A DNA stretch of 64,000 nt from Tritrichomonas musculus (GCA_039105265.1 JAPFFF010000020.1:1629001-1693000), one strand, 5' to 3'. Positions 29,015 through 39,518 are shown, counted from the stretch's first letter. Notes: generated by a model from the letters alone, not told the origin. A program made the numbers and translations.

Positions 29015-30784
29015 TTATACCGGAGAAGCCTTTAGGTAATTATTGAACCTTCTCCCTCTTGAAGATTCGCGAAGTTCAACTGCGCGCTGTCTTCTTTCTT
29101 TGTGAAGATTTTTGTTTATACCGGAAGAAACCATTCTGTTAGTAGTTGGACTGTTTGCAGCTATTCTTCCTGTGTACTTGATGTTGCTTGAGTTGTTCAT
29201 CAACTTTCTGACATCGTTGTAGATGTCCGAGCAGCTGTCATCGACTGGAAGAATCTGCTGCCAGCCCGAGTCTTTGTTTTCTCCGAGGGATCTTGCGTCC
29301 TCGGTGACGTGGTAAAACATCTCCCTCATCAGGTTCGTCTTGAGGTCCTCTTCGAAAGGAACGGTCACACAAAGTGACGGTCTATCGTTCAATTCAAGCA
29401 GTTTCGGTTGGAGCTCTGAATCAATGATGATGTCCATCCCGAGGATTTGAAAATAGTGCTGCGAAGGTGAAAGAAAAATATCTTCAGGTGATGAGCTTTG
29501 TTCATTCATAGCGATTTCTGATGGAGGAACTTTTTCTGAAGATTTTTGAACTTTTTCTGAATCTGCATTATTTTGTAAGTTTTGAAAGTTAAAATTAATG
29601 GTTGAGCTTTGTGTGCTCTCTTCTTGATTTGAATTTTCAGCTTTTCCTGTTGTATTGAGCACTTTTTCTAAAGATTCAAGAACTTTTTCTGAAATAGTTG
29701 AATCATTTTTATTATTTGCAGTTTGTCCAGAATCTTCAGGTAAATTAGAGGTGTTTATAGAATTTAGAGCATTTTTAGATGTATCTAGATTTGTTTGTTT
29801 CGGAGGAAATTGAGAAATAGAAGATGAATTTGGATGTAATTTTGAATTTCTAGATGTTAATGGTTTTGTACGGAGAGTTGTCGATGTACTTAATTGTGAT
29901 CTTGCTTTATTTTGAGAATTTTGCCTTGAAGAAGCTGTTCGAGGTCTGCGAGGAGATAAACATAATCTTATTTTCCCATCTTCACTAATATCGGGATTAT
30001 TGGCATAACGTTTGATTTTTTTACCACCATTACCTGGTAAAGTTGCAATTATAGTGGGATAAATTGATGCAAGGAGTTTTCGAGAAAGATCTATTATTGA
30101 TTTCCACAAGTTTTTTGCTTCTGGCCTTGATTTAATAATTTTGTCGATAACCTCTGAGGCACGTTTAGTAAACTGATCTGGCGATTTTGATGAGCCAATA
30201 TTGATTGCTGTATTTGTTAAATTCATGAAATAATGATCTCGATTTGCTTTTGAAGGAGGCGAATAAGGCTCTGTACAAAACCTGGCAATTCCTTCCTTAT
30301 ATATAAACGCTGAATATGGATCTAATGACGAAATAAGTAAAAATAAGCGGAAATCAAACTTGAATCCATCTAATAGAAAAGGATCAACCATTTGTTGGGC
30401 TACTGCAGGCCGTATTATATTGCTTGCTTCGTATGAAGATTGTATAAAATAAATCCCTTTGCCACATGAACCATTTTTAGGTTTAATCACCCAAGTTGGG
30501 GCTTCTGATTTCCGGCCACATATAAAAGTATGTTGTCGTTGCAATTCTGGATATTCATTTGGTAATAAATATGTTGGCGGGTAAAAATTCATAGTATTAG
30601 GATATTTTTTACGAAGATTATTCAATTCTTCGAATAAAGTTGATTTAAAACATATGTAGTCCATGCATGGTATTTTATTAATGCGTTGATAATGTTTTAA
30701 TTTCTCTGCTTCTTCGATAAACATAATTCCATCAATCCAAATTATGGGTGAATCTGAATCTTTTTCTGCTAAAATAAATATCAT
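29015..30784 (-). CDS. Tubulin tyrosine ligase-like (TTLL) enzyme
   Basis: 589 residues. The ATP-grasp core shows Lys-Pro-x-Asn-Gly-Ser-x-Gly-Lys-Gly-Ile at 101-111, Gln-Gln-x-Val-Asp-Pro-Phe-Leu-Leu-Asp-Gly-Phe-Lys-Phe-Asp at 130-144, and the metal-site Leu-Glu-Leu-Asn with E464 and N466. These support an active amino-acid ligase that most likely adds glutamate to tubulin tails of flagella and cytoskeleton, a role known for TTLLs. About 185 residues of Ser, Asn, Thr and Lys low complexity (254-438) interrupt the domain just before the last metal-binding segment. The tail is basic. On the minus strand GCACTTTT places an initiator-like A 11 bases before the ATG. Glutamylase versus glycylase cannot be decided. 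Confidence 0.87.
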   Translation of the reverse strand: MIFILAEKDSDSPIIWIDGIMFIEEAEKLKHYQRINKIPCMDYICFKSTLFEELNNLRKKYPNTMNFYPPTYLLPNEYPELQRQHTFICGRKSEAPTWVIKPKNGSCGKGIYFIQSSYEASNIIRPAVAQQMVDPFLLDGFKFDFRLFLLISSLDPYSAFIYKEGIARFCTEPYSPPSKANRDHYFMNLTNTAINIGSSKSPDQFTKRASEVIDKIIKSRPEAKNLWKSIIDLSRKLLASIYPTIIATLPGNGGKKIKRYANNPDISEDGKIRLCLSPRRPRTASSRQNSQNKARSQLSTSTTLRTKPLTSRNSKLHPNSSSISQFPPKQTNLDTSKNALNSINTSNLPEDSGQTANNKNDSTISEKVLESLEKVLNTTGKAENSNQEESTQSSTINFNFQNLQNNADSEKVQKSSEKVPPSEIAMNEQSSSPEDIFLSPSQHYFQILGMDIIIDSELQPKLLELNDRPSLCVTVPFEEDLKTNLMREMFYHVTEDARSLGENKDSGWQQILPVDDSCSDIYNDVRKLMNNSSNIKYTGRIAANSPTTNRMVSSGINKNLHKERRQRAVELRESSRGRRFNNYLKASPV

Positions 30785-31673
30785 TAGAAAAAAGTGCTTC
30801 TTTCCATTTTAATTATGAATCTGAAAGTATAAGCAAAGTATAACATTTTTGCAAATTAAAAAGATGATAATCATGCTTCTTTTAGTATTAAATTGTAAAA
30901 AACAAGATCGCGAATATAGAAGAAATGATAGGGAAATGCTGACTAATTTGTAAATCTTTATTAAGGCATGAAAGAAAAAAAGCATGTACCTAATTTTACC
31001 ATTGCTTTATTTAGTATGCATATTAAGGAATATATATCTAAAAAAATCTAAGTTGTTAAGTTATAACTAGTCATATTTTTTTTCAGTCTAAAGAATATAG
31101 CAGTTTAGTATATTGTAACAGAAAAAAAACTTGATTGATTAATGACTAGCAGTTTGCGATTTTTCCCATAAAATCTATAATATGACATTGTATTTCGATA
31201 GATTGCAATACAATTGATGTATAATTGTAAATAGAATCGTTATATTTATGAGTAGTGGTAAAAAATGCTTTGATTTTTGAATATGCTCTCTAATATATCC
31301 CAAAAATACAATTTTTTGATTTTTCAAAAACATTTAAAAAATGATAAAAGTAATATCAATCTCATTAAATCGACGAAATAAATTGTGTTATAGGATGTTC
31401 TTCGTTTGATATTCAAGATGATATTATCGATGAATATAAATTCTGTCAAATATATATTTAGTCCAAAATTGTCGAGATAAATCATAATTGCACATTGAAA
31501 ATTCTTAAACATGAAACATTATTTTATGATTGCAAGTAAATTGTTTTATTATCCAATCACTTAAATTCAATAAACTAAAAGAATTTAAAATTTTCATCAT
31601 CAATAATTGATGGATTATTTATTTCGATAACTTGCTATTTGGCGAAAATCAATATTGATATCTTATCCAGCGA

Positions 31674-31786
31674 TAGATGGACTTGATTAAAAATTGTTCT
31701 TTCTTTATATAAAGTTACATATATATAGATGGACTTGATCAAATATCAAAAGATTTACAGATTTATATAAAGAAAGAACAATTTTT
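31674..31786. repeat. 25-bp perfect inverted repeat within a direct duplication
   Basis: The arm at 31689-31713 (starting AAAAATTGTTCTTTC) is the exact inverse of 31762-31786, with a 48-base spacer. The phrase ATAGATGGACTTGAT precedes the left arm and recurs inside the spacer (about 31726-31740), so the hairpin overlaps a short direct repeat. Confidence 0.75.
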
Positions 31787-32188
31787 ATCATTTATTCCTA
31801 TTAATATAATATTAAAATAAAGATTATTCTTGGAATGGAAGAGATGATGACCTGATTGAATTTTTATTATATTCATTCATTCATTTACATAATATTTCTG
31901 ACCAAAATTATAATATTTTGATGAATGACTACTAAAAAACTATTGATTTTCATTTTCTGAACCAAAAAAGCATATCTTGTAATAACAATTTACATAATTG
32001 TTTAATTAAAAAGAACAACGTATTACAATCCAAAGTTACAAGACTTACAGATTCAAATAAAGTTAATTCTGACTCAATCAAAAACAATAAAATTGAAATT
32101 AATAACATAAAAAAATATGTCAAAAAAATTCTATAAAAGTGAATTTCACATATTGTAAATATGTTCAAGATTCAAAAATACAGGGTTG

Positions 32189-32316
32189 TGTATCGATCCT
32201 CTCCGGTAGCGGTTATTTTCCCGGTAAAATATCGATATTACCGGCTCTAACCGCCGGTAACGGTATTTATCGATAAAAAACCGAAGTATCGATACAAAAA
32301 TGGAAAATTTGTATCG
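32189..32316. repeat. Dispersed repeat, copy A
   Basis: About 128 bases rich in CCGGTA and TATCGATA words. It aligns along its length with 59452-59580 in the same orientation. It is less AT-rich than the flanks. Probably the end of, or a short non-autonomous derivative of, a mobile element. Lies about 250 bases upstream of a Sel1 kinase gene. Confidence 0.6.
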
Positions 32317-32548
32317 AACGTCAGGTTTTTTGCCGTTTTTTTTTTAAAAAAATTGTATCTGATTCACTTAACTTTCATTGACAAATGGCCAAAATGATTA
32401 AAGAAATTTATAAGGTTCTAATGAATTTTAAAATTCATTTTATTTGATGATTGACAATATATTATTCGATAAATATATATAATTAATACCCAACATATTT
32501 TCAATATATATAAACAAAAAGTTAAACTTTTTAAAATAGTTAAAAATT

Positions 32549-32556
32549 TCATTAAA
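32549..32556 (+). promoter_or_regulatory. Inr TCATTAAA of the Sel1 kinase gene
   Basis: The start A (32551) is 12 bases before the ATG at 32563. The frame's upstream GTG is not needed. Confidence 0.55.
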
Positions 32557-32562
32557 TAAGTG

Positions 32563-35500
32563 ATGGAAGAAATATCTTTTTTCAGCATTATTCAAGAATT
32601 GGAAATTTCAAAAGAAAAAGTTCAAGATAATATTCTAGTAAATCTATATTCTCAGTTTAAATTTTTTCAATTATCTTTGAAAATGGAAAATTGCATTGAT
32701 GATCAAAATTCAACTACGTTAATCAACCACTTGAAAGCAAATAAATTTATCGTTTATTATTATTCTATAAGTCAACGATCTATTTCTGAATCAAATTCTT
32801 TTTTTATTTTTTGTTTTGAATGCCAATGCATTTTTGTCAAACAAATAAGCAATAAATTATTTAATGAAATTATTTCAAAACTCATAGAAAACGAAAAAAC
32901 CTTGATCGATGCTACTCAGAAAAGTCAAGAAATTGATAATTTTTGTAGCAATTTTAATAAAGTTAACAATTTTGTTAAACTAACAATTCGACCAATTGCT
33001 GGATATTTGATTCAGAGATATTTTTATCCAACTGACTATTTCAATGATCAATCTTTTTTCATATATAAAGGAAATAAAAAACTTTTTAATGAACAAAAAT
33101 TAAAGAAAGATTTATCAAATAATTTGTTTGGTGATAAAATGAGAGAAGATATACAAAAAATCGTTGAAAATGATAAAGTTAAAGAAAATTCAAGTGAAAA
33201 CGCTAAACAAGAGTTTAAACAAAAAGATTTCTATTTTTTGAAAGAGATATATCAAAATGATAATGCAAGCTATCATCTATCAATTCACTCAAAAAGTTTA
33301 TATGTTTTTGTATTGAAAAAATTAAAATATCCACATTTGAAAATAAATAGAATTGATCGTGAAATCGATTTTTGTACCAATTATTCACACAGATGTTTGA
33401 CTCCTTTTTATGGATTTTTAAAAGAAGATAACAAAATAATTGGATTTGTTTACGAATATATGTCAAATGGCTCATTAGAAGACTTTTATAGATCATATTT
33501 TGATAAAATGATTCCAACTCATTTTATGATGATAATAAATCGAATTTTTCAGGGGGTGAAGTATTTACATTCACAATTTCTTATTCATCGTGATCTTAAG
33601 CCAGCCAATATTCTAATTGATCATGATTATTTGCCTTATATTTCTGATTTTGAAACAGTGAAAAAAGTTAATGAAAATGAAGAAGCAACATATGATTTTG
33701 GATCCTACTTGTATTCTTCACCAGAACAAGATTCAGGAGGTAATATATCGTATTATACTGATATTTATTCGTTGGGACTCCTTATTTATTACATTCTTGA
33801 TAATAAAAATCCTAAACCAAAAAATTCTAATGAAGAAAAGCAGCAAATTATAAATGGATCTTATAATCTTAAAAACATATATTATCGTTGCATTGAAAAA
33901 TCACAAGAAAAGAGACCAACAATTCAACAAATCATTGATTTATTTGCCATTGATACTACTTTGTTCTATTTTATTGAACATTTTTTCATGGAGGATTCTT
34001 TTATTATTTCCAAAATTCCCAATGTTAAATATACAAATCAAAGCATATTTGTCCAATTTATTTACGAGAATATTTTACTATTACAAAATTATTCTTTTTT
34101 ATTGGAGAATTATATTACTTCATTATTAGACTTTCAGTTTATATATAATTCATTTGTTGTCTCTAATAAATCTGATTTTCTTACTTTAATTGGATATTTG
34201 TATTCATTAAGTGATCCATTGAAAAGTAAAGAATTTTTTGAATTAGCTGCTAATTTGTGTAATTCTGAAGCTTATTTTTATTTAGGATGTATGTATCTAG
34301 AAGGAAATGGCGTTAAGCAAGACTATGTCAGAGCAAGAGAATATTTAGAAAAGGCAGCTGAAAGCAATTATCCCAGTTCATTTAATAATTTGGGAACTTT
34401 TTATTATTTGGGATTAGGTGTAAAACAAGACTTTGAGAAAGCAAAGAAATACTTTGAACTTGGATCAAAACACAACGACCCCAATTCTTTTATTAATTTA
34501 GGGAAAATTTATCTATATGGAAGAGGTGTCCCTAAAGATTATCTTATGGCACATAAATGTTTTTTACAAGCTTCAGAAAGTCAAAATCCAATAGCGTATA
34601 ACAGTCTGGGATATTTATATCAAGAAGGTTTAGGAGTTCAACAAGATTTCAAAGAAGCCAAAAAATATTTTGAAATGGCAGCTAAACTATTTGATTCAGA
34701 AGCTTTTATTTATTTAGGAGATTTATATTATAATGGATTAGGTGTTGAAAAAGACAACAATGTAGCAATAAAGTATTATAAACAAGCTGGCAATTCTGCT
34801 GGAAACGTCAAATTAGGAAATCTTTTCATGAATGATACTGGAAACAAGAAGGACATTCCTGCTGCAATTTATTATTATGAGCTAGCTGCAAAGCAAAATA
34901 ATCCAGAAGCCCTTTTTGTTTTAGCTGAATTATACTCGTCTGGTGATATTGTTGAAATTGATTTGAAAAAAGCAATTGAATATTTAATTAAATGCGTTGG
35001 AATTTCGAAAGAAAAAAGAACAAATTACAATCAAATATTTGGTATAATTTTTATGTCTTTCAATTACAATGAATTCTTTTATCATGCAAATAATAGTCTT
35101 GGATTAATTTATCTTATATATGAACACAATATTGAGAAAGCAAATCAATATATAAAAGAAGCAGCATTTGCTGAATATCCTTTTGGACAGAATAATTATG
35201 GACTTCTAAATCAATTCTATTTAGATGATAAAGTAAAGGCAAACCACTTCTTTGAAAGATCATCAAAACATAATTTGTCACTCGCTTATTATAATCTTGG
35301 CTTTTTGAAAGAGCAAAATAATGATTTAGAAGGAGCATTTGATAATTACATCAAGGCATCGAAATATGAAAACGAGCCATTAATATTTCATAATAAATGT
35401 TTCGACAGTGATAAAAGATTAGAAATATCAAAGACATTTATAATTTGTTATACAAATCTGAGACTCACTAATTATTTTTTATTACAAAATAATATTGATG

Positions 35501-36171
35501 AAGCAAAAAATTATTTCGGCAAAGTTTTATCTAAACTTCATTCAAATCATAATAATAATTCACAGAATTGTTTTCAATTTTGCTTTGTAAAAAATGATCC
35601 AAAAAAATTCTTTTCAGTTTTGAAAAAAATAATTTTGTGTTTTCCATTATTCAATTTAAGTAATCAGCCAAATTTAAATCATCATGAACAGATGAAGATT
35701 GAGAATTTCAATTTGGAATCTGATAATTTGAACAAACTCGAACCAAACCAAATAAGTATAGAAACAAACAATGAAATCATTCAAAAAATTAAAATAAAAG
35801 ATAATTTTAAAGAAAATTACAAAAATAATACATCAGACAAATCATTTAAATCAAAGAATATTGATGGTATTGAAAACAATAAAAGGACTCCTTTATTGGA
35901 TCGTGAAAAGTTAAAAGATGATGAAAAAGTGGTTTTTAGAGATCTATCTGAGCTGTTCTACTTTTTCATATCATGTGATGAATATAAAAATTTATTTATC
36001 GAAAGCATAAATAAAATTATTAATATAATGAAAAGTATTTTATATACACCACCTTATAATATTTTGTTTGGAAGAATAAACATAAGCTTACTGAAAAATA
36101 GATCAAATAACATTACTAATGGAAATCTTCCTGATATAAACGAATCATTCTATGAAGGCCTTGCTCCCTAA
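32563..36171 (+). CDS. Divergent protein kinase with Sel1 repeats (DFE variant)
   Basis: 1,202 residues from the ATG. The first 220 residues are helical and of unknown fold. The kinase domain (about 225-470) keeps HRD at 342-344 with Leu-Lys-Pro-Ala-Asn, and Ser-Pro-Glu. The DFG motif reads Asp-Phe-Glu (362-364) and no proper Gly-rich loop is visible. Activity is therefore uncertain, though Asp-Phe-(Glu/Asp)-Thr variants appear recurrent in trichomonad kinases. About 8-10 Sel1 repeats follow (roughly 545-840), with more degenerate ones to about 960. The C-terminal 250 residues are Asn- and Lys-rich with little predicted order. Likely a cytosolic scaffold or signalling protein. The stop is followed by no clear UAAA. 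Confidence 0.85.
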   Translation: MEEISFFSIIQELEISKEKVQDNILVNLYSQFKFFQLSLKMENCIDDQNSTTLINHLKANKFIVYYYSISQRSISESNSFFIFCFECQCIFVKQISNKLFNEIISKLIENEKTLIDATQKSQEIDNFCSNFNKVNNFVKLTIRPIAGYLIQRYFYPTDYFNDQSFFIYKGNKKLFNEQKLKKDLSNNLFGDKMREDIQKIVENDKVKENSSENAKQEFKQKDFYFLKEIYQNDNASYHLSIHSKSLYVFVLKKLKYPHLKINRIDREIDFCTNYSHRCLTPFYGFLKEDNKIIGFVYEYMSNGSLEDFYRSYFDKMIPTHFMMIINRIFQGVKYLHSQFLIHRDLKPANILIDHDYLPYISDFETVKKVNENEEATYDFGSYLYSSPEQDSGGNISYYTDIYSLGLLIYYILDNKNPKPKNSNEEKQQIINGSYNLKNIYYRCIEKSQEKRPTIQQIIDLFAIDTTLFYFIEHFFMEDSFIISKIPNVKYTNQSIFVQFIYENILLLQNYSFLLENYITSLLDFQFIYNSFVVSNKSDFLTLIGYLYSLSDPLKSKEFFELAANLCNSEAYFYLGCMYLEGNGVKQDYVRAREYLEKAAESNYPSSFNNLGTFYYLGLGVKQDFEKAKKYFELGSKHNDPNSFINLGKIYLYGRGVPKDYLMAHKCFLQASESQNPIAYNSLGYLYQEGLGVQQDFKEAKKYFEMAAKLFDSEAFIYLGDLYYNGLGVEKDNNVAIKYYKQAGNSAGNVKLGNLFMNDTGNKKDIPAAIYYYELAAKQNNPEALFVLAELYSSGDIVEIDLKKAIEYLIKCVGISKEKRTNYNQIFGIIFMSFNYNEFFYHANNSLGLIYLIYEHNIEKANQYIKEAAFAEYPFGQNNYGLLNQFYLDDKVKANHFFERSSKHNLSLAYYNLGFLKEQNNDLEGAFDNYIKASKYENEPLIFHNKCFDSDKRLEISKTFIICYTNLRLTNYFLLQNNIDEAKNYFGKVLSKLHSNHNNNSQNCFQFCFVKNDPKKFFSVLKKIILCFPLFNLSNQPNLNHHEQMKIENFNLESDNLNKLEPNQISIETNNEIIQKIKIKDNFKENYKNNTSDKSFKSKNIDGIENNKRTPLLDREKLKDDEKVVFRDLSELFYFFISCDEYKNLFIESINKIINIMKSILYTPPYNILFGRINISLLKNRSNNITNGNLPDINESFYEGLAP

Positions 36172-36331
36172 TCAAAATAGAATTGAAAATATAATATATT
36201 TGACAATATACTAAATAAATTGAAGCAAATGAGTTACAGAAGAGAATTCAAATGTGAAAAGGAATTTAAATGTAACTTCTAAATATTGAAGATCATGCTT
36301 TCTTTTCATGTTCATCTATTACTAAAAAACG
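36172..36331. other. Short intergenic stretch
   Basis: AT-rich spacer between the Sel1 kinase and an LRR fragment; no feature seen. Confidence 0.5.
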
Positions 36332-36604
36332 ATTCCTAATCATGTCATATCAATTGGAAATTATGCTTTTGAAAAGTGCTCAAAATTAGTTACTTTATCT
36401 TTACCAGATTCAGTTCAAGCAATAGGCCAATGTGCATTTTATGGACGTTCGTCTTTAAATCATATTAATTATGAAAAATTGCCTTCTTTGAAATCACTTG
36501 GTTTGATATGCTTCGGTGCTTGTAATTCACTTTGTCAAAGATGCATTGATCAAATTAAACCAAGCTCACGAAAAGTCTTAACAAATAATAAAAATTTCTC
36601 TTGA
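36332..36604 (+). pseudogene. BspA-type LRR gene fragment
   Basis: An open stretch of 90 codons ending in TGA encodes about three LRR_5 units, with Ile-Pro-Asn-x-Val-x3-Ile-Gly-x2-Ala-Phe followed by a Cys. A stop lies just upstream in the same frame and there is no usable ATG. It is the 3' end of a gene whose 5' part is missing, and it lies 160 bases after the Sel1 kinase. It could be a decayed neighbour or a piece left by gene duplication. Confidence 0.7.
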
Positions 36605-37222
36605 AAAAGAAGATCTTGTTCTGTTCAAAGGAATCTACCAATGAAAAGAACTTCATAACCAAACAAATATGCTATGAACAACAAAAAAACTAATTATCAT
36701 AGATTTAATAATATTTATAATAGGTGCAGCGATCGGAAGTGAAGTGTCAAAAAATTGAAATTAAACTTAAAAAATCCATAGATCATAAAATAAACCAATT
36801 AATTAAATGTTATATCATATATTGATTACATATATTCATAAAATATCATTTATAGATTCTGAATGATCACCAATGATATTTTATGCTAGTGATATAAATT
36901 GATATATATCAATAAAATGATTGCAAAGCCTTCTTAGATTTTCAAAACAAAAAATTTTAAAATTGATAAAAATTGAATTGATATCAAATATTTGAATCTA
37001 CAAATAACTTATCAATTATTAAATAAACAGTTATATAAAATATTAAATAATATTTATCAAACATATTTAATATTATATTTTTAATATTTATTGATATATT
37101 TAATTTTTATAAAGAAATTTCTTTATTTCATCAAATAACATTTTTGAAAAGATTCATTGAAAAAATTATTATCTTTATAATTTTCAATTGAGCAAAATGG
37201 ATGCTAAATAATATATTTTTTT
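36605..37222. other. Intergenic AT-rich stretch
   Basis: About 620 bases before the CK1 gene, with nothing recognised. No TCA initiator is found 10-12 bases before the following ATG. Confidence 0.5.
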
Positions 37223-38518
37223 ATGTCTGATCAAAAAATAATTCATCCAGGAACATTAATAAATGGCTATGAGGTCATTAGCCTTCTTGCAATAGGTGGA
37301 TATGCATGCATTTATAAAGTTAAAGATACAAAAAATAATCAAGAATATGCAATGAAAACTGAACTTATGAATTCACAAGTAAAAACATTACCATTAGAAA
37401 TACAATTGATGAAACAATTCAAAGAAGATTTTTTCCCTAAGCTACACGATATTGGAAATTTTCCACAATTTAATATTTCTTATTACGTAATGGATTTATT
37501 AGGAGCTTCTTTAGATACAATTCAGACATTTCATCATAAAAAATTAGATATGGAAACAGTATATAACGTTTGCTTTAATATGTTATTAATAATTCAGGCA
37601 TTTCATTCGTATGGATATGTTCATCGAGATATTAAACCAGGCAACTTCTTAATCCAGAACAATGAAAGTTGCCCAATTGTTCTTATTGATTTTGGAATTT
37701 CTCAATATCATATTGATTCTAATACAGGCAAGCCTCATCCATGTGGATCAGAGACATACTTTTTTGGAACTGAGAGATTTGCATCAATTGATGCTTGTCG
37801 AGGTTATACACAAGGAAGAAAAGATGATTTAATGTCATGGTTTTATACTTTTCTCGATTTGGCTTGCGGATATCTACCATGGGATGAAGCTGAAGATTTC
37901 ACAGATATGCTTTTTATGAAGAAATTCCTCAATATATCTTATCTCAACAGGAAGTTTCCAAAAGAAATGGATGAAATTTTCACTTACCTTAAAAAATTAA
38001 GTTATGATGATGATCCAGATTATGAATACATTTTACAATTGTACATAAAAGCAATGGAAGCAGATAATTTTCATTTTGATCAATTTAATTGGCGATTATT
38101 TTACAAGCATCACGCCTATTTGGAAAGTTTAACACGTGTTATTAGCTTAAAACATTATAATAAATTTACCTTATACAATAAAATTGTGGATCAAACCAAG
38201 AATAAAGAAGAAAAGGTTGAAAATAATAAAGAAAATTCTCAAAAAGACAAAATTGAACACTTAAATGGTCGGGTCAAAATTGAAAATAAAAGTTCTCGTG
38301 ATTTGCTTCATTATTCACTCCTGAAAAGTGTTAATAGTTCTAATGCTATTAATAGTGACATAATTATAAACAAAAATCATATGTTGGATTCTGATGCATC
38401 AGATAGAACTTCACCTAATGATAATGTTGATATCAAAGACAACAATCAGAAAAATTTGGTATCAGAAAAAAGTAACCAACCAATAAATACAGTAGCAACT
38501 GATGTTACCAATAATTAA
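37223..38518 (+). CDS. Casein kinase 1 family protein kinase
   Basis: 431 residues. The kinase domain (about 16-290) has the CK1-style nucleotide loop (Gly-Gly-Tyr-Ala), ATP lysine K45, HRD at 134-136 in the CK1 form His-Arg-Asp-Ile-Lys-Pro-Gly-Asn-Phe-Leu, and DFG at 156-158. The APE motif is replaced, as usual in CK1. All catalytic residues are present, so it should be active. The last 130 residues are Asn-, Ser- and Lys-rich and probably disordered. CK1 kinases phosphorylate acidic or primed Ser/Thr sites in many pathways; the one served here is unknown. The stop overlaps TAAA. Confidence 0.92.
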   Translation: MSDQKIIHPGTLINGYEVISLLAIGGYACIYKVKDTKNNQEYAMKTELMNSQVKTLPLEIQLMKQFKEDFFPKLHDIGNFPQFNISYYVMDLLGASLDTIQTFHHKKLDMETVYNVCFNMLLIIQAFHSYGYVHRDIKPGNFLIQNNESCPIVLIDFGISQYHIDSNTGKPHPCGSETYFFGTERFASIDACRGYTQGRKDDLMSWFYTFLDLACGYLPWDEAEDFTDMLFMKKFLNISYLNRKFPKEMDEIFTYLKKLSYDDDPDYEYILQLYIKAMEADNFHFDQFNWRLFYKHHAYLESLTRVISLKHYNKFTLYNKIVDQTKNKEEKVENNKENSQKDKIEHLNGRVKIENKSSRDLLHYSLLKSVNSSNAINSDIIINKNHMLDSDASDRTSPNDNVDIKDNNQKNLVSEKSNQPINTVATDVTNN

Positions 38519-38700
38519 ATTAAGCAATTTTAGAAAATAATTGTTATATCTGTACGATTAACGTTAATAAACCTTTTTTTATATTTTAACAATTTATATT
38601 TTGATTTATTTGAGATTTGTTAAAAAAGATGATTCAATAATCTTTTAAAATTTGGAAAGTTTATTAATGTAATCTATATTTTATATAAATACAAAATATG
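38519..38700. other. Short convergent intergenic region
   Basis: AT-rich spacer of about 180 bases between the converging CK1 and caspase-fold genes. Confidence 0.6.
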
Positions 38701-39507
38701 TTAGAAAAAGATTGGGCTATCAGAAAGTTCTTTTCTTGATGTTTCACAAGAGAAAACTTCATCAAAATGGTTAAGAGGAGGATTCATTCGATCAACAAGC
38801 TTTTTTGGTGTGATATTTGGAAAATCATCTGTTATTTTACAAAAATAATAAGTGAAAATGCCACGAGTTCTTTTATTTTCTTTACTGGAATCTAAAGTTT
38901 TTGTAACAGAAAAAGATATTAAATTAAACTCATGATTTTCGCCTTGGATGTCAAAAACAGAACCACCATCAAGGCAATCAGTAATAAACATAACTTGTTT
39001 ATTACCTTTACATTCATTTAAAATATATTTGTTTATAGAACTTTTTGAAATGGTTTTATCTTTAAATTCAATTCCTTCTCTTCTATCAGAACCTCTTCCT
39101 GAGTAAAAAACAGTAAGGGCTTGTACTGCATATTTCAAGAAAAAACATAAATATGCAGAAAATTCTTCACTGCATGGGTTGTATAGATAAAAAACTTTGA
39201 ACCCATGACGATAATGCTTCAGACCAACTAAATAGCCGTCATTTAGTGGTCCAACTTCATGTTCATCATTTTCTTTTTCAAAATTATTAATTAATATGAA
39301 ACATACTTTGTCAAGAGCATTTCCTGAAATCATCGAAGTAGGATAACCATTCAAGCATATTCCAATTCGGTCCAATGATTTCAAAATTGGCCTCTGTTTA
39401 GACAAAAGATGATTATTTTTCAAAAGAACATTTTCTTTATGTTCATCTTTTGAAGGTTCATATTGCTGTGTAGCCTGATCTTTCTTTAAAGAATTAATAT
39501 TGTCCAT
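38701..39507 (-). CDS. Metacaspase-like (family C14) protein with His-to-Arg change at the catalytic position
   Basis: 268 residues from the ATG at 39507. The frame opens 34 codons earlier, but an Inr at 39519-39526 supports 39507. Residues about 45-240 resemble the caspase/metacaspase fold: a Phe-Tyr-Ser-Gly-Arg-Gly-Ser stretch (R138) stands where family members have Ser-Gly-His-Gly, and Ile-Thr-Asp-Cys (C178) stands where they have the catalytic cysteine. The later Gly-Ile-Phe-Thr-Tyr-Tyr segment also fits. With Arg instead of His the usual dyad is lost, so it is probably a pseudopeptidase with a regulatory role. Alternative: a distant family using another base. No signal peptide is seen. 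Confidence 0.72.
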   Translation of the reverse strand: MDNINSLKKDQATQQYEPSKDEHKENVLLKNNHLLSKQRPILKSLDRIGICLNGYPTSMISGNALDKVCFILINNFEKENDEHEVGPLNDGYLVGLKHYRHGFKVFYLYNPCSEEFSAYLCFFLKYAVQALTVFYSGRGSDRREGIEFKDKTISKSSINKYILNECKGNKQVMFITDCLDGGSVFDIQGENHEFNLISFSVTKTLDSSKENKRTRGIFTYYFCKITDDFPNITPKKLVDRMNPPLNHFDEVFSCETSRKELSDSPIFF

Positions 39508-39518
39508 TTGCTTAGGTA

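Larger units (their letters stand above)
30785..32548. other. Long intergenic region with inverted and dispersed repeats
   Basis: About 1.76 kb without a credible gene. It holds a 25-bp perfect inverted repeat (31689-31786) and one copy of a dispersed CCGGTA/TATCGATA-rich sequence (32189-32316), listed separately. Confidence 0.5.
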
